Under the pieces are notes generated by a model. It saw only the letters and a list, made by a program, of their open reading frames with translations. It was not told where the DNA came from and did no database searches. Shown piece by piece: positions 1-9,003 of a stretch of DNA of 64,000 nucleotides. Numbering within the stretch: position 1 is the stretch's first letter; every line of letters starts with the position of its first letter. Source of the stretch: DATFNI01 sp963787205 (GTDB lineage: Bacteria; Bacteroidota; Rhodothermia; Balneolales; DATFMH01); assembly GCA_963787205.1 (NCBI GenBank), contig CAWBCD010000012.1, positions 1 to 64,000 on the forward strand, written 5' to 3'. A program made the position numbers and the translations under genes.

Positions 1-499
1 GGAAACCTGCATGACAATCAACAACGACTGGGGATACAACAAGGATGACTTCGATTTCAAATCGGATACCACACTGATTCACAACCTGGTGGATATCGCC
101 TCCAAAGGTGGTAATTATCTGTTAAATGTTGGACCAACAGCTATGGGTATCATCCCTCAACCCGAAGTCGCCCGTCTGGAAGAGATGGGGAAATGGCTGA
201 AGGTAAACGGTCAGGCTATCTATGGAAGTTCGGCATCCCCATTCAAACAAAAGTTCGCCTGGGGACGTGTGACCTCAAAACCCGGCAAGCTATATCTGGA
301 AGTCTTCAACTGGCCCGAAGATGGAAAGCTTATGCTGCCACCTGTAGATGGACACATCACCGGTGTTCGGCTCATCGCCGATCCGTCGAGGAAAGGCTTA
401 TTGGCGGAGGAAACACAAGGAAAAACAGTAGTAACGCTCCCGGGAAACGCGCCAGATGGAATAGCTTCGGTCGTCGAGCTGGATGTTGAACGTAACTGA
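1..499 (+). CDS. Alpha-L-fucosidase (GH29), C-terminal part
   Basis: This is the 3' end of a gene that starts before the window; the open frame continues to the first base (in frame from base 2). The visible ~166 residues begin ETCMTINNDWGYN and continue with NLVDIASKGGNYLLNVGPT, both typical of the last part of the GH29 catalytic barrel. A small beta-rich C-terminal domain follows. GH29 enzymes hydrolyse terminal alpha-L-fucose from glycans by a retaining mechanism, usually in the periplasm or outside the cell in this group. The nucleophile Asp and the signal peptide lie outside the window. The gene ends in TGA and is followed by repeats rather than another gene, so its operon context cannot be judged. 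Confidence 0.9.
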   Translation, partial: ETCMTINNDWGYNKDDFDFKSDTTLIHNLVDIASKGGNYLLNVGPTAMGIIPQPEVARLEEMGKWLKVNGQAIYGSSASPFKQKFAWGRVTSKPGKLYLEVFNWPEDGKLMLPPVDGHITGVRLIADPSRKGLLAEETQGKTVVTLPGNAPDGIASVVELDVERN

Positions 500-580
500 T
501 TATCTGCTCTGGTTCACGCCGCACCGGCAGAGAGGTTTGAACCAACGTTATGGAAATATTGCTCCATTCCTTCTTCCTTT

Positions 581-725
581 TGTCATTCTACATTCTTCGA
601 CCTGTCAAAGAATGTAGAATCCCGTCACACCCGGAGACGATGGTCACACAGGAACGGTGCTGTGCCCGTTGCTCCCGGGATCCTAAGCCGATCCCGGGAA
701 CAGCCGGGATCGCCGGCAGGATGAC
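581..725. repeat. Interspersed repeat family A, copy 1
   Basis: A ~145 bp unit that starts near TGTCATTCT and ends with GGCAGGATGACA, so its ends form an imperfect inverted repeat. Inside are an inverted repeat around TTCGACCTGTC and a perfect 8 bp hairpin, GATCCCGG/CCGGGATC, at 690-711. Copy 2 at 819-965 shares most of its length, including the segments TAGAATCCCGT, ACAGGAACGGTG and CCTAAGCCGATCCCGGGAAC. Short open frames inside it are not conserved between copies and are not genes. It looks like a non-autonomous palindromic element, not an IS with a transposase. Confidence 0.75.
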
Positions 726-818
726 ATCTTTTGCGTTTAGGATTTATGTTTAAGGTGGAATCATACATGAGCATAATTCGGCCAAAAGACACAATACTCC
801 ACGCTATACACAACCTCT

Positions 819-965
819 GTCATTCTGATGTCCTTCGACCTGTCGAAGGACGTAGAATCCCGTCCGCACCCGGAAACGATGGTCATACAGGAACGGTGCG
901 ATGCCCGTTGTTAACGAGATCCTAAGCCGATCCCGGGAACAGCCGGGATCAACGGCAGGATGACA
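819..965. repeat. Interspersed repeat family A, copy 2
   Basis: Second direct copy of the ~145 bp unit at 581-725, with the same hairpin (930-951) and the same GGCAGGATGACA end. The interior CCTTCGACCTGTCGAAGG is a clean palindrome here, whereas copy 1 has drifted. About 90 bp of unrelated sequence separates the two copies, so this is repeated insertion or duplication, not a tight tandem array. Confidence 0.75.
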
Positions 966-999
966 TTGCCTTGGGTTTGGGTTGTGTTGTTATTGCTCT

Positions 1000-1103
1000 C
1001 GGTCGACATCCCGCCGATACCCGGTCGACCTGCCGAAGAACGTAGAATCCCGTCACACCCGGATACAGTTGTCATACAGGAACGGCGCAATGCCCGTTGC
1101 TCA
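1000..1103. repeat. Interspersed repeat family A, copy 3 (partial)
   Basis: A third, truncated copy: it shares TAGAATCCCGTCACACCCGGA, the CATACAGGAACGGCG segment and GCCCGTTGCTCA with the other copies but lacks the terminal hairpin part. It runs exactly into the stop codon (TGA on the minus strand, 1101-1103) of the RND transporter gene. The element may therefore have supplied the present stop codon and 3' end of that gene. Confidence 0.6.
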
Positions 1104-4100
1104 CTTCTTCTTATCCTGCCCCCCATACGCAAAATAAAGTAATGTAGGTAGTACGACCTGAAGCAAGGGAATGGCAACCAGGAAGCCTCCAATCACGGCA
1201 ATGGCCATGGGTTGTTGAAGGTCATCGCCGGTACCAATTGCAAAAGCGAGGGGAAGTAATGCTGCAATTGCAGCCGTTGCCGTCATGATTTTGGGGCGGA
1301 ACCGCGCAGATATGGCTCTCTGTAGTGCCTTTTTAACTCCATTTTCCCGGTACTCATTCAAAAAATAACGGCAGGTGAACACGCTGTTTTCCGCTATGAT
1401 TCCAACAATCATGATCAGACCGGTATAACTTCCGACATTGAGCTGAATTCCCGTAAAATACAGGGCAAGTACAGCACCGGATATACTCAAAATGGCAACT
1501 ATCAGAATGATAAATCCTATCCTGAAATCACGGAATAGGAATAACATGACGGTAAGGACCAGCAGAGCCGCAAGTATCATGATCATCATCAGCTCATGAA
1601 AACTCTTCTGTTGTTTCGAATAATCGCCAGTTATGGAGTAATGGTATCCCTTGGGCAACTGTAACTTTTGGTTGAGCGTCTTTTGTATATCCTTTATGGT
1701 ACTACCAAGGTCACGATTGTTGAGTCTCGCCGTAACAGTAACCATTTCCTGTAGATTCAGACGATCAATCTCAGTACTTCCCTTATTGATTTTTATATTT
1801 GCCAGAGTTTCCACAGGTTCCTGGGATCCATTCGGAAGCAACACAGATGCACGGCGCAATTTTGTCAAATCATACCGCAGTCCTGTTGGATAAATCATTC
1901 GGATTGGGGTTACCTGGTTCTGCTCAAGCGCATCACCAACTACTGTGCCGCTCAGTTGTGTCTGGAGCTGAAGATGAAGATCCGCCGGAGTGAGATGGAA
2001 AGCACTTAGCTGACCTTCTTTGGGGATTACACTAAAAGAGGGTCCCGCCACGGTCAACCCGTTAAACACGTCAGCCGTACCCCGCACATGACTGATAAGA
2101 TCTGCCACTTTATTGGCGTATTCGTGTAAGGTAGCTGTGTTATTTCCAAAAACATTGATCTGTATAGGTTGAGAGTATTGGGTTGTCAGGTCCCCGAGAC
2201 GGTCAGCTATAACTTGTCCAAAGTCTACATCAATTGCAGGTACACTGGCAGCTATTTCATTACGTAACTGATTGATTACGTCGTCTGTGGATACATTGCG
2301 TTTGGACTTCAGCTGTATCAGGTAGTCACCGGTATTGGGTTCGGTAATGAAAAAACCCATCTGGGTGCCGGTGCGCCGTGAGAAATGCGTCACATAGGGA
2401 TTATTTTTAACAATACTGTCGATTTTAGCCAGCATTCGGTCCGATTGATCCAACGACGATCCGGCCGGTGTTATGTAATCCAGTACAATGCTGCCTTCAT
2501 CCATATGCGGCAAAAATCCCGATTTTAAATGAGGCATGGCCCATAATAGTCCGCCTACAAGGCAGCCTGCAAAAAGAAGTGCAATCCACCAGTTGTTCAG
2601 GAAAAAGAGCGGCCACTGGTACAGGGGTTCGGGTTTGCTTTCCTTGTGTTCCTGTTTCTTTATCTTTTCCATGAACAAGTAACCAATAGGAAGCAACAAC
2701 CAACTCACGAGATAGGAACACGCCAGGGTGATGATCATCGTATTCGCCATCACGGTAAACCACGCTCCGGCAACACCACTCATCAGGGAAAAAGGGAAAA
2801 AGATGACAATGGTGCTCAGCGATGAGGCGATCATGGCGGGTAACAGTCGGGGTATGGCGATCTGGATATGCTTTCGTACCGGTTCATTTGGATGCTCCTC
2901 GTTCACCCGGTGGATAAACTCGATCACTACGATGGCATCATCGACGACCAGCCCAATGGCCGCAACCAGTGCACCAAGAGTCATCAGGTTCAGGGTGTAT
3001 CCGACCATATAAATAACGGCCATCGTCAGAGCAATGGACACCGGAACAGAAACAAGCAATGCAAAAGTCGCACGAATGGACCGAAGAAATATAATTACGA
3101 TGATCAAAGCAAATGCAATACCAATCCAAAGGGCATCTTTACCGCTATGAATACTTTGCGATACATATTTAGCCTGGTCATAATATGGAGTCACCTTCAG
3201 GCCAGCAGGCAAAATAGCCTCCATGGCCTTTACCTTTGCATTAACATCATTGGACAGTGCAATCAGGTTTTCGTTAGGTTGCTTGACGATATTGAACAGG
3301 ACCCCACTCTTCCCGTCAACGTTGATCCTGACATACTGGATGGCATCATGAACCTGGATCTTAGCGACATCAGAGAGATAAATGGGACGGTTATTCCGGT
3401 AAGTCACCACCAGGTTCTGCAGTTGCTGAATATCCTTCACACTTCCGTCAGTCAAAGACAGGTACAACCGGCGATGAGCTTCACCATACCCATTTGAAGC
3501 CACAATGTCCGACTGTGCAACCGCATTCTGGATTTCGGAAGGTGTGATCTGGAGACGGCTGAGATTTTTGGGCTGCAGTTCCACCCAGTACTCTTTGTCG
3601 CGTCCACCCTGAACCTGCACCATCGCCACGCCGGATAATTGTGAGAGATACGGTCTTACCGTATACAGTGCTACCTGTTTGAGGTCCAATAATGTTTGGT
3701 GATTACCTGACAGAATAAAGCCCATCACAGGTAGTGTGGATGGGTTCATTCTTTCAATCTGAATTTCCACATTTGGAGGTAGCTGAGTACGAATTTCATT
3801 GATTCGGGACTCAATCAATTGCTGACTTGTATAGATGTTAGCTTTCCAGCTTAAATACGCAGAAATTTCGCAGCTACCCCGACTCGTTGTACTATGCACT
3901 TCTTGTAAGTCAGGTATCCGTTTTACGGCCTCCTCAAGAGGACGGGTCACATCTATCATCATTTTATGGACAGGCTGCTCACCGTCATTGGCAATAATCT
4001 TGATTTTAGGAAATGTGATATTGGGAAATAACGAACTGTGTATATTGCGATACGCCAGGTAACCACCTATTAATATTAATATAGCTATGTAAGTAAGTGG

Positions 4101-4130
4101 GTTCTTAAAGCGGTTATAAAAATGTTCCAT
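1101..4130 (-). CDS. RND-family efflux transporter permease
   Basis: A 1009-residue inner-membrane pump of the AcrB/MdtB/CusA superfamily, close to the usual ~1020-1050 residues. The N-terminal helix (~12-32) is followed by a large periplasmic loop, the first helix bundle (~340-500), a second periplasmic loop and a C-terminal bundle (~830-1005). The proton-relay motif GLVVDDAIVVIE carries D397 and D398, so it should be a working proton antiporter. It is the last gene of a minus-strand set: outer-membrane channel, then adaptor, then pump, although 266 bp containing a repeat separate it from the adaptor gene. The substrate cannot be read from sequence; HME-type methionine clusters are not evident, which favours organic compounds over metals. 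The C-terminus ends in KKK next to a repeat. Confidence 0.9.
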   Translation of the reverse strand: MEHFYNRFKNPLTYIAILILIGGYLAYRNIHSSLFPNITFPKIKIIANDGEQPVHKMMIDVTRPLEEAVKRIPDLQEVHSTTSRGSCEISAYLSWKANIYTSQQLIESRINEIRTQLPPNVEIQIERMNPSTLPVMGFILSGNHQTLLDLKQVALYTVRPYLSQLSGVAMVQVQGGRDKEYWVELQPKNLSRLQITPSEIQNAVAQSDIVASNGYGEAHRRLYLSLTDGSVKDIQQLQNLVVTYRNNRPIYLSDVAKIQVHDAIQYVRINVDGKSGVLFNIVKQPNENLIALSNDVNAKVKAMEAILPAGLKVTPYYDQAKYVSQSIHSGKDALWIGIAFALIIVIIFLRSIRATFALLVSVPVSIALTMAVIYMVGYTLNLMTLGALVAAIGLVVDDAIVVIEFIHRVNEEHPNEPVRKHIQIAIPRLLPAMIASSLSTIVIFFPFSLMSGVAGAWFTVMANTMIITLACSYLVSWLLLPIGYLFMEKIKKQEHKESKPEPLYQWPLFFLNNWWIALLFAGCLVGGLLWAMPHLKSGFLPHMDEGSIVLDYITPAGSSLDQSDRMLAKIDSIVKNNPYVTHFSRRTGTQMGFFITEPNTGDYLIQLKSKRNVSTDDVINQLRNEIAASVPAIDVDFGQVIADRLGDLTTQYSQPIQINVFGNNTATLHEYANKVADLISHVRGTADVFNGLTVAGPSFSVIPKEGQLSAFHLTPADLHLQLQTQLSGTVVGDALEQNQVTPIRMIYPTGLRYDLTKLRRASVLLPNGSQEPVETLANIKINKGSTEIDRLNLQEMVTVTARLNNRDLGSTIKDIQKTLNQKLQLPKGYHYSITGDYSKQQKSFHELMMIMILAALLVLTVMLFLFRDFRIGFIILIVAILSISGAVLALYFTGIQLNVGSYTGLIMIVGIIAENSVFTCRYFLNEYRENGVKKALQRAISARFRPKIMTATAAIAALLPLAFAIGTGDDLQQPMAIAVIGGFLVAIPLLQVVLPTLLYFAYGGQDKKK

Positions 4131-4165
4131 TTCGGAATTGTTTAATTACCTTTTGTTTGCACTTA

Positions 4166-4328
4166 TGTCATCCTGATATTATCCCGCAAGCAGAATAACA
4201 TCAGGATCTCGTCTGCAGTGGGCACCGACGTTTCACTTTGCAAAAATCGGTGCCGATTGCAACGAGATCCTTCGCCCCCGTAACTGCCGGATCAAGATGA
4301 CCTGACGGAGGCAGGGCTCAGGATGACA
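4166..4328. repeat. MITE-like element with 11 bp terminal inverted repeats
   Basis: A 163 bp stretch bounded by TGTCATCCTGA (4166-4176) and its exact reverse complement TCAGGATGACA (4318-4328). It has no coding capacity. Its ends and the internal AACGAGATCCT resemble the family A repeats at 581-1103, so it is probably a diverged member. It fills the gap between the adaptor and pump genes of the efflux operon. Direct target-site duplication was not clear. Confidence 0.65.
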
Positions 4329-4396
4329 ATGCCATGTTTGTCTTTTCACTATCTGTTTCCTTGCCGAATACAACGGAATGACCATTGAATGACCAC

Positions 4397-5326
4397 TTAT
4401 TGATTGGTCACTTTCACCCTGGCGGTATCTGCAAGGCCAAAATTACCCTGAACCAGAATCCGATCACTCATTTTAAACTTCGGCTTGGGCACCGCTATCC
4501 AGTTACCGGCCGAAATCCCGGTGGTAACTGGCACACGGACGGCAACCGAATCATTAATCATCTTCATGACCCACCAGGAACTCATGGACTCATCAGTCAA
4601 GACAGCATCCTTGGGCAGGACTTGCTCATTGACCACCTTATTGACTGGTATCTGGACCATTAACCTTTCGCCAGGCAAAAGTCTGCTCGTGGGAATATTG
4701 TTAATCATAAACATTACAGACTGACTTTGACTGTCGGCTTGTGCCAGACGACTTCCAACTTTTGCCCATTTTTTTTGGCCGTCTGCCCATTCAACTAATG
4801 CAGAATCTCCCGGCTGTACCTTGTTACTCCACTGAGCCGGAATATATACTTCCAAATAAAGATTGTTTTTAGAGTTAAGGGTGGCCATACTCGAACCCTC
4901 CGCAACATAAATCCCTTCACCTGTCGAAACCGTAGCAATTTGACCATCAACGGGTGCTCTGACAATTACTGCAGAAGGCTGTGGCAGTGAATTTCCCGAT
5001 GAATCCTGGGCAAGTACGGCCTGTTCCCTTGTCCGGATTGCAAACAATGTCCGACCAGCCTGAACTTGCTCACCGGGTCGGACATATAATTTTGTAACGT
5101 AACCAGTTACCGGCGCACGGACTGTAAGTTGTTGTCCTTCCATAACCTGCCCATTAACATCCAGGGTATCAGCCAGTGTTCTGTAGTTAACCTGAGTTAC
5201 CTGTACCTGAGCAACCGTGACAGGTTCATCGCTTCCATTACTATCCGATTTTTGTTTTGTACTACATCCCCAGGCTATAATTGCTATAAGCAGTAGCCGT
5301 AACATAATGCCATAACGTAATTTCAT
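4397..5326 (-). CDS. RND efflux periplasmic adaptor (HlyD/MFP family), lipoprotein
   Basis: A 309-residue membrane-fusion protein linking the inner-membrane pump to the outer-membrane channel. The N-terminus MKLRYGIMLRLLLIAIIAWGC has a short basic start, a hydrophobic core and a cysteine that could be lipidated, although W at -2 makes the lipobox imperfect. Two half-motifs of the barrel-sandwich (lipoyl-like) domain are visible: RAPVTGYVTKLYVRPGE (~70) and RAPVDGQIATVSTGEG (~125), joined by a very short hairpin instead of a long coiled coil. A beta-barrel and membrane-proximal domain follow. The gene starts one base after the tolC-like gene ends, so the two are almost certainly co-translated. 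Confidence 0.87.
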   Translation of the reverse strand: MKLRYGIMLRLLLIAIIAWGCSTKQKSDSNGSDEPVTVAQVQVTQVNYRTLADTLDVNGQVMEGQQLTVRAPVTGYVTKLYVRPGEQVQAGRTLFAIRTREQAVLAQDSSGNSLPQPSAVIVRAPVDGQIATVSTGEGIYVAEGSSMATLNSKNNLYLEVYIPAQWSNKVQPGDSALVEWADGQKKWAKVGSRLAQADSQSQSVMFMINNIPTSRLLPGERLMVQIPVNKVVNEQVLPKDAVLTDESMSSWWVMKMINDSVAVRVPVTTGISAGNWIAVPKPKFKMSDRILVQGNFGLADTARVKVTNQ

Positions 5327-5327
5327 C

Positions 5328-6581
5328 TTACCAATTCCAATAGTTCAGTTCGTTAATTGTTTGAAGCCGTTTAATCTGTAGTGTATTCAATGTATTTTTT
5401 GAATTCAGGTACTGCCGAAATACTGTCACATAATCTGTAACCGACCGAATTCCCTTGTCAATCTCTGTTTTGTAGGCATCAAGAAGATTTCGATAGCCAT
5501 TTACTTGTTGCTCTTGCTGAGTGATCTGGTCCCTAAGCGCCTGCAGTGTTCTCAACAAAGAATTCCTTTGTTGATCTATCCGAATCTTTTCAAAACTTTT
5601 CTGGTCCTTGACATTTTCGAGATCCAGCTCTGTTTGTTGGTGTTGCAGCGACTTCTGCCCACCATCCCACAATTTCCAGCTCAATTGGATACCTGCCGTA
5701 AAGCCAAAATTGCGATACGCATTACTCAAACTGGCTGAAGATAACCCGGCATTTACCAGTGCATTCAGCTGGGGTAGATATTGCGTGTCCTGAACTTTTT
5801 GTTGCGCAGAAAGACCAAGACTATCAATAGAAAAAGACCTCAAAAAACGGCTCCGACCCGTATTTGCCAAACTATCCGGTTTAATATTTGGATTTAACAG
5901 AGGTTCATTGACCTGATAACCAGTAGTATCGGGCAGACCACAAAGTTGGTTCAAGGATACCTGATCCTGAGAAAGCTGAATTAATGCTGACTTTATCTGG
6001 ATTTGAATTTGTGAATCTTCCAGACTTATTTGTTTTAAATCAGTGATTTTAATTAAACCTCCCTGCACCAATGAATTCAATTGGCTCAGCTGCTCATTTA
6101 GTAACACATGTAAGTCTTTGAGGTAACTTATGTTCTGTTGGTCTCCATAAATCTGGATATAAGCCCTAGAAACCTGCATCCGGAGATCATGTTTTCGAAA
6201 TAGCAAATTATAGTTTGCCCTTCTTTCTCGAGCAGTACTAACCCTATCATTTGCTTTTAGATTATTTCCCTGCCAGATAGGATAGCGTACGTTTAACAGT
6301 GCGTCATATTCACCGCCGTTAGTTATCGATTTACTAAAGCCCCAGTTAGATGTTCCCGGAGCCCAGAGTGCTAAACCGTCTCCGCTTAAAACGGGCTTGC
6401 GGAACATTGCATGATTGATCTGCTTCCCAATCTGAGCAATTTTTTCATTTCTCTGGGATGTAGCAATCTGTGGATCGTGATTGTAAGCCTGTTGGAGAAA
6501 CCAGCTAAGCGGGCGCGACTGAGCATTCACAATTTCTGACGAAAGTACTATTACTAGACAAAGAAGCAATAACTTTTTCAA
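5328..6581 (-). CDS. TolC-family outer-membrane efflux channel
   Basis: A 417-residue TolC/OEP-like protein with an N-terminal signal peptide (MKKLLLLCLVIVLSSEIVNAQ). Two OEP repeats rich in Gln, Asn and Leu are predicted to form long alpha-helical hairpins, and the family trimerises as an outer-membrane channel with a periplasmic tunnel. The repeats lie at roughly residues 25-220 and 240-417. It is the first gene of the efflux operon and is followed at a one-base gap by the adaptor gene. It is somewhat shorter than E. coli TolC (~470 mature residues), as is common for Bacteroidota members. No regulator gene is adjacent. Confidence 0.85.
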   Translation of the reverse strand: MKKLLLLCLVIVLSSEIVNAQSRPLSWFLQQAYNHDPQIATSQRNEKIAQIGKQINHAMFRKPVLSGDGLALWAPGTSNWGFSKSITNGGEYDALLNVRYPIWQGNNLKANDRVSTARERRANYNLLFRKHDLRMQVSRAYIQIYGDQQNISYLKDLHVLLNEQLSQLNSLVQGGLIKITDLKQISLEDSQIQIQIKSALIQLSQDQVSLNQLCGLPDTTGYQVNEPLLNPNIKPDSLANTGRSRFLRSFSIDSLGLSAQQKVQDTQYLPQLNALVNAGLSSASLSNAYRNFGFTAGIQLSWKLWDGGQKSLQHQQTELDLENVKDQKSFEKIRIDQQRNSLLRTLQALRDQITQQEQQVNGYRNLLDAYKTEIDKGIRSVTDYVTVFRQYLNSKNTLNTLQIKRLQTINELNYWNW

Positions 6582-6744
6582 AATACTTATTACTGGCTAT
6601 GTGATTTAAATTTTAAACATTTTTTCATCGAATTGATGGGATAATAGGACAAATATGGCAAAAAACGCAGACCTATATATTCGGACTTATATTTAAATAG
6701 TTTTGAGACAATCCTTACTTAATAAATTAATTCAGCTATAATTA

Positions 6745-6783
6745 AGCAGTATGCTTCCAACTTCATTTCGGAAACATACTGCT
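6745..6783 (-). terminator. Long hairpin downstream of the PepSY-like gene
   Basis: AGCAGTATGCTTCC (6745-6758) and GGAAACATACTGCT (6770-6783) pair over 14 bp with a single wobble and an 11 nt loop. It lies 56 nt after the stop codon of the minus-strand PepSY-like gene. The following bases (TAATTATA) are AT-rich but not a true U-tract, so it may be a 3' stabilising hairpin or a weak terminator. The rest of 6582-6838 is AT-rich and holds no gene. Confidence 0.45.
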
Positions 6784-6838
6784 TTATGGGGCTGGTGCTC
6801 AATCCCACAACACATGGGCACGGCCATATTCGTTCAGC

Positions 6839-7303
6839 TCAGTCTCCGTCACCCTCATCATTATCTTTAGTCACAGAGTGCGACAAGAGTTTGCCGTTCG
6901 CCGAGTAAACAACTTCCATATTATTTTCTTTCACTTCGGCATCTATCTCATAACGTTGTCCGTTCTGATTCCAGATGTGAGCAGCATCTTTGAGTTTGAC
7001 GCCGGGGTAATCATGATTTATGGCTTCTTTGATTTTATTTGGCAAGGCTTTGATTGAAATATCCTGTTCTGTCTCCACCCACTTCCCGTTGGTCTTGAAA
7101 TTAGCCGACATTTGTTGGCCTTTATTCATAAAATCGGCTTCATATTCATGTGCATTTTCCATACCCCATTTAACGTTTTGTGCATTAGGGAATTTTTTAT
7201 TGAATGCCTTTTGTACACTCTTTGTCGGCATCTTTTGCGCATACGCTACAGTATAAGCCCCCAAAGTAATTGTCATTAGCAATGGCAAAATTAACTTTTT
7301 CAT
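6839..7303 (-). CDS. Secreted PepSY-like (BLIP-fold) protein
   Basis: A 154-residue protein with a clear signal peptide (MKKLILPLLMTITLGAYTVAYAQ). Two similar beta-sheet repeats follow (about residues 27-85 and 88-150), in which a helix such as VQKAFNKKFPNAQNVKW leads into strands such as HEYEADFMNKGQQMSANF. This is the layout of the PepSY-like/DUF2874 family, periplasmic proteins of unknown biochemical role often found beside two-component systems in Bacteroidota. It stands alone, divergent from mgtE. A 20 bp direct-repeat motif 52-71 bp upstream resembles one in front of the YVTN gene at 15036-16073, which suggests control by an OmpR-type regulator. Confidence 0.75.
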   Translation of the reverse strand: MKKLILPLLMTITLGAYTVAYAQKMPTKSVQKAFNKKFPNAQNVKWGMENAHEYEADFMNKGQQMSANFKTNGKWVETEQDISIKALPNKIKEAINHDYPGVKLKDAAHIWNQNGQRYEIDAEVKENNMEVVYSANGKLLSHSVTKDNDEGDGD

Positions 7304-7354
7304 AATAGTCTGTATTTAGGTCCACAAATTTCGATACGATTTAATATCGGGGCA

Positions 7355-7374
7355 GAATCTGAATGAATTTTGAA
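7355..7374 (-). promoter_or_regulatory. TTCA-N7-TTCA operator-like motif
   Basis: On the minus strand the site reads TTCAAAATTCATTCAGATTC. The two TTCA half-sites are 11 bp apart, about one helical turn, as OmpR-family regulators prefer. It matches the site at 16171-16190 in 17 of 20 positions. Both sites lie upstream of genes for secreted proteins, in the same orientation relative to them. The function is inferred from this recurrence. Confidence 0.5.
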
Positions 7375-7501
7375 CGGAATGCTTTAAACACATTGCCCGG
7401 AATAGTATAAATGGTTATCCTTGACAGCTTGTCGGAAGGCATGAAACAACATTCACTTGTATAGCGATGCATACTCACATTTTTCATGAAAGGCTCAGGT
7501 T

Positions 7502-8890
7502 ATGCATATCGATCAACTACTCAAGCCGGAAATTGAAGAGCTCATCCAGAATAAAAATCTGATTGGAATTCGTGAAGCGATCAGCGAGTGGGAGCCTTCC
7601 GAAATTGCCACCCTGATACGTGAGTTGCCGACAGACGAAAGTATTCTTGTTTTCCGTGTCCTGCCCAGGGATATTGCATCCAAGACCTTCGAATACCTGG
7701 CTAATGAAAAGCAGGAGGAGTTGATTGAGGCGCTGGCCAGGGATAAGACGCGTCTGACCGAGCTGCTTAACGACCTTTCCCCAGACGACCGTACCGCACT
7801 GCTAGAGGAACTCCCCGCTGAGGTTGCCCAGCGGCTGATTGCCCTGCTTTCTCCCGATGAGCGAAAGATAACAACGATGCTGCTTGGCTATCCGGAGGAG
7901 AGCATCGGCCGTTTGATGACTACCGATTACGTGGCCGTGCGTCCCCACTGGACCATCAAACAGGCTATGGAGCATATCCGGCAGCATGGTAAAGACAGCG
8001 AGACACTTAACGTGATTTATGTGGTGGACAAGGACTGGCGCCTTGTTGATGATCTTCGAATCCGGGAACTGTTGCTGGCCGATCCGGAAACTGCAATCAC
8101 CGATCTGATGGATGAGAAATTCGTCTCATTAAAAGCGTACGATGACCAGGAAAAGGCAGTTCAGATGTTCAGAGACTACGACCGGATTGCTCTCCCTGTT
8201 ACCGATTCACGAGGTATTCTACTTGGGATTGTCACAGTTGATGACGTGCTCGATGTAGCCGAAGAAGAAACAACAGAGGATATCCAGAAGATCGGTGGAT
8301 CTGAGGCCCTGGATGAACCCTATCTGACGATCTCATTCCGAAAGCTGGTCCAAAAAAGGGCAAGATGGCTGGTCGTTATATTCCTTGGGGAAATGTTAAC
8401 AGCCAGTGTCACGGGTTATTTCGAAGGTGAGCTTCACAGGGTAACCATGCTTGTTACATTTATGCCTCTGATTCTTTCCACGGGCGGGAACAGCGGTTCG
8501 CAAGCTGCAACATTGATCATACGTGCCATGTCTGTCGGTGAATTCGGCTTGCGTGACTGGTTCAGAATTATGAAACGTGAGATCCTGGCCGGATTGGCAC
8601 TTGGATTAATCTTCGGAATTCTGGGCCTCCTCCGGGTCACCGTTTGGCAGATGTTGTTCCATCTCTATGGCATTCATTGGTTGTTAATTATGATAACCAT
8701 TGGGATTTCACTGATTGGTGTCGTGCTCTGGGGAACCCTGATCGGCTCTATGATGCCTTTTATCATGCGCTCCCTTGGCGCCGACCCGGCGGTATCCTCC
8801 AACCCATTTGTAGCAACCCTCGTCGACGTTACCGGGCTTATCATCTATTTCTCAGTAGCAACTATGCTGCTGACCGGTACACTCTTGTAA
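7502..8890 (+). CDS. mgtE: Magnesium transporter MgtE
   Basis: A 462-residue Mg2+ channel/transporter of full family length. The N-terminal acidic helical domain (about 5-130, with LLNDLSPDDRTALLEELP) and two CBS domains (about 135-260) together form the cytosolic Mg2+ sensor. Five C-terminal membrane helices follow (about 285-460). The conserved pore segment LSTGGNSGSQAATLIIRAM is intact. MgtE forms a dimer that closes when the cytosolic domain binds Mg2+. The gene starts at ATG 7502 after a weak purine-rich site. It is divergent from the PepSY-like gene and precedes the two-component genes, but 113 bp with an operator-like repeat separates it from them. No Mg2+ riboswitch was recognised upstream. 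Confidence 0.95.
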   Translation: MHIDQLLKPEIEELIQNKNLIGIREAISEWEPSEIATLIRELPTDESILVFRVLPRDIASKTFEYLANEKQEELIEALARDKTRLTELLNDLSPDDRTALLEELPAEVAQRLIALLSPDERKITTMLLGYPEESIGRLMTTDYVAVRPHWTIKQAMEHIRQHGKDSETLNVIYVVDKDWRLVDDLRIRELLLADPETAITDLMDEKFVSLKAYDDQEKAVQMFRDYDRIALPVTDSRGILLGIVTVDDVLDVAEEETTEDIQKIGGSEALDEPYLTISFRKLVQKRARWLVVIFLGEMLTASVTGYFEGELHRVTMLVTFMPLILSTGGNSGSQAATLIIRAMSVGEFGLRDWFRIMKREILAGLALGLIFGILGLLRVTVWQMLFHLYGIHWLLIMITIGISLIGVVLWGTLIGSMMPFIMRSLGADPAVSSNPFVATLVDVTGLIIYFSVATMLLTGTLL

Positions 8891-8949
8891 AAATTACATG
8901 AATCGGGGCTTCTCAGGCGCGCGAACATTTTGGGATAAATGTATGAGAT

Positions 8950-8970
8950 TTTCATCCTGGTTTCATTTCT
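8950..8970 (+). promoter_or_regulatory. Direct-repeat operator upstream of the response regulator
   Basis: The site contains TTTCATCCTGGTTTCAT, two TTTCAT half-sites 11 bp apart, 34 bp before the regulator start codon. It is identical in 20 of 21 positions to the site at 11518-11538 upstream of the TonB-dependent receptor that follows the kinase gene. The spacing and placement are those expected of an autoregulated OmpR-family operator. Confidence 0.6.
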
Positions 8971-9003
8971 ATACCATATGTTCTCCAAAAACAGGAATGC
9001 GTT

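Noticed and set aside
581..1103. Possible CRISPR or coding region in the repeat block
   Set aside because: The repeats are ~145 bp, imperfect and not separated by uniform spacers. Short frames inside them are not conserved between copies.
7304..7501. Mg2+ riboswitch before mgtE
   Set aside because: The 198 bp leader shows no long stems or terminator typical of an M-box or mgtE-type leader.
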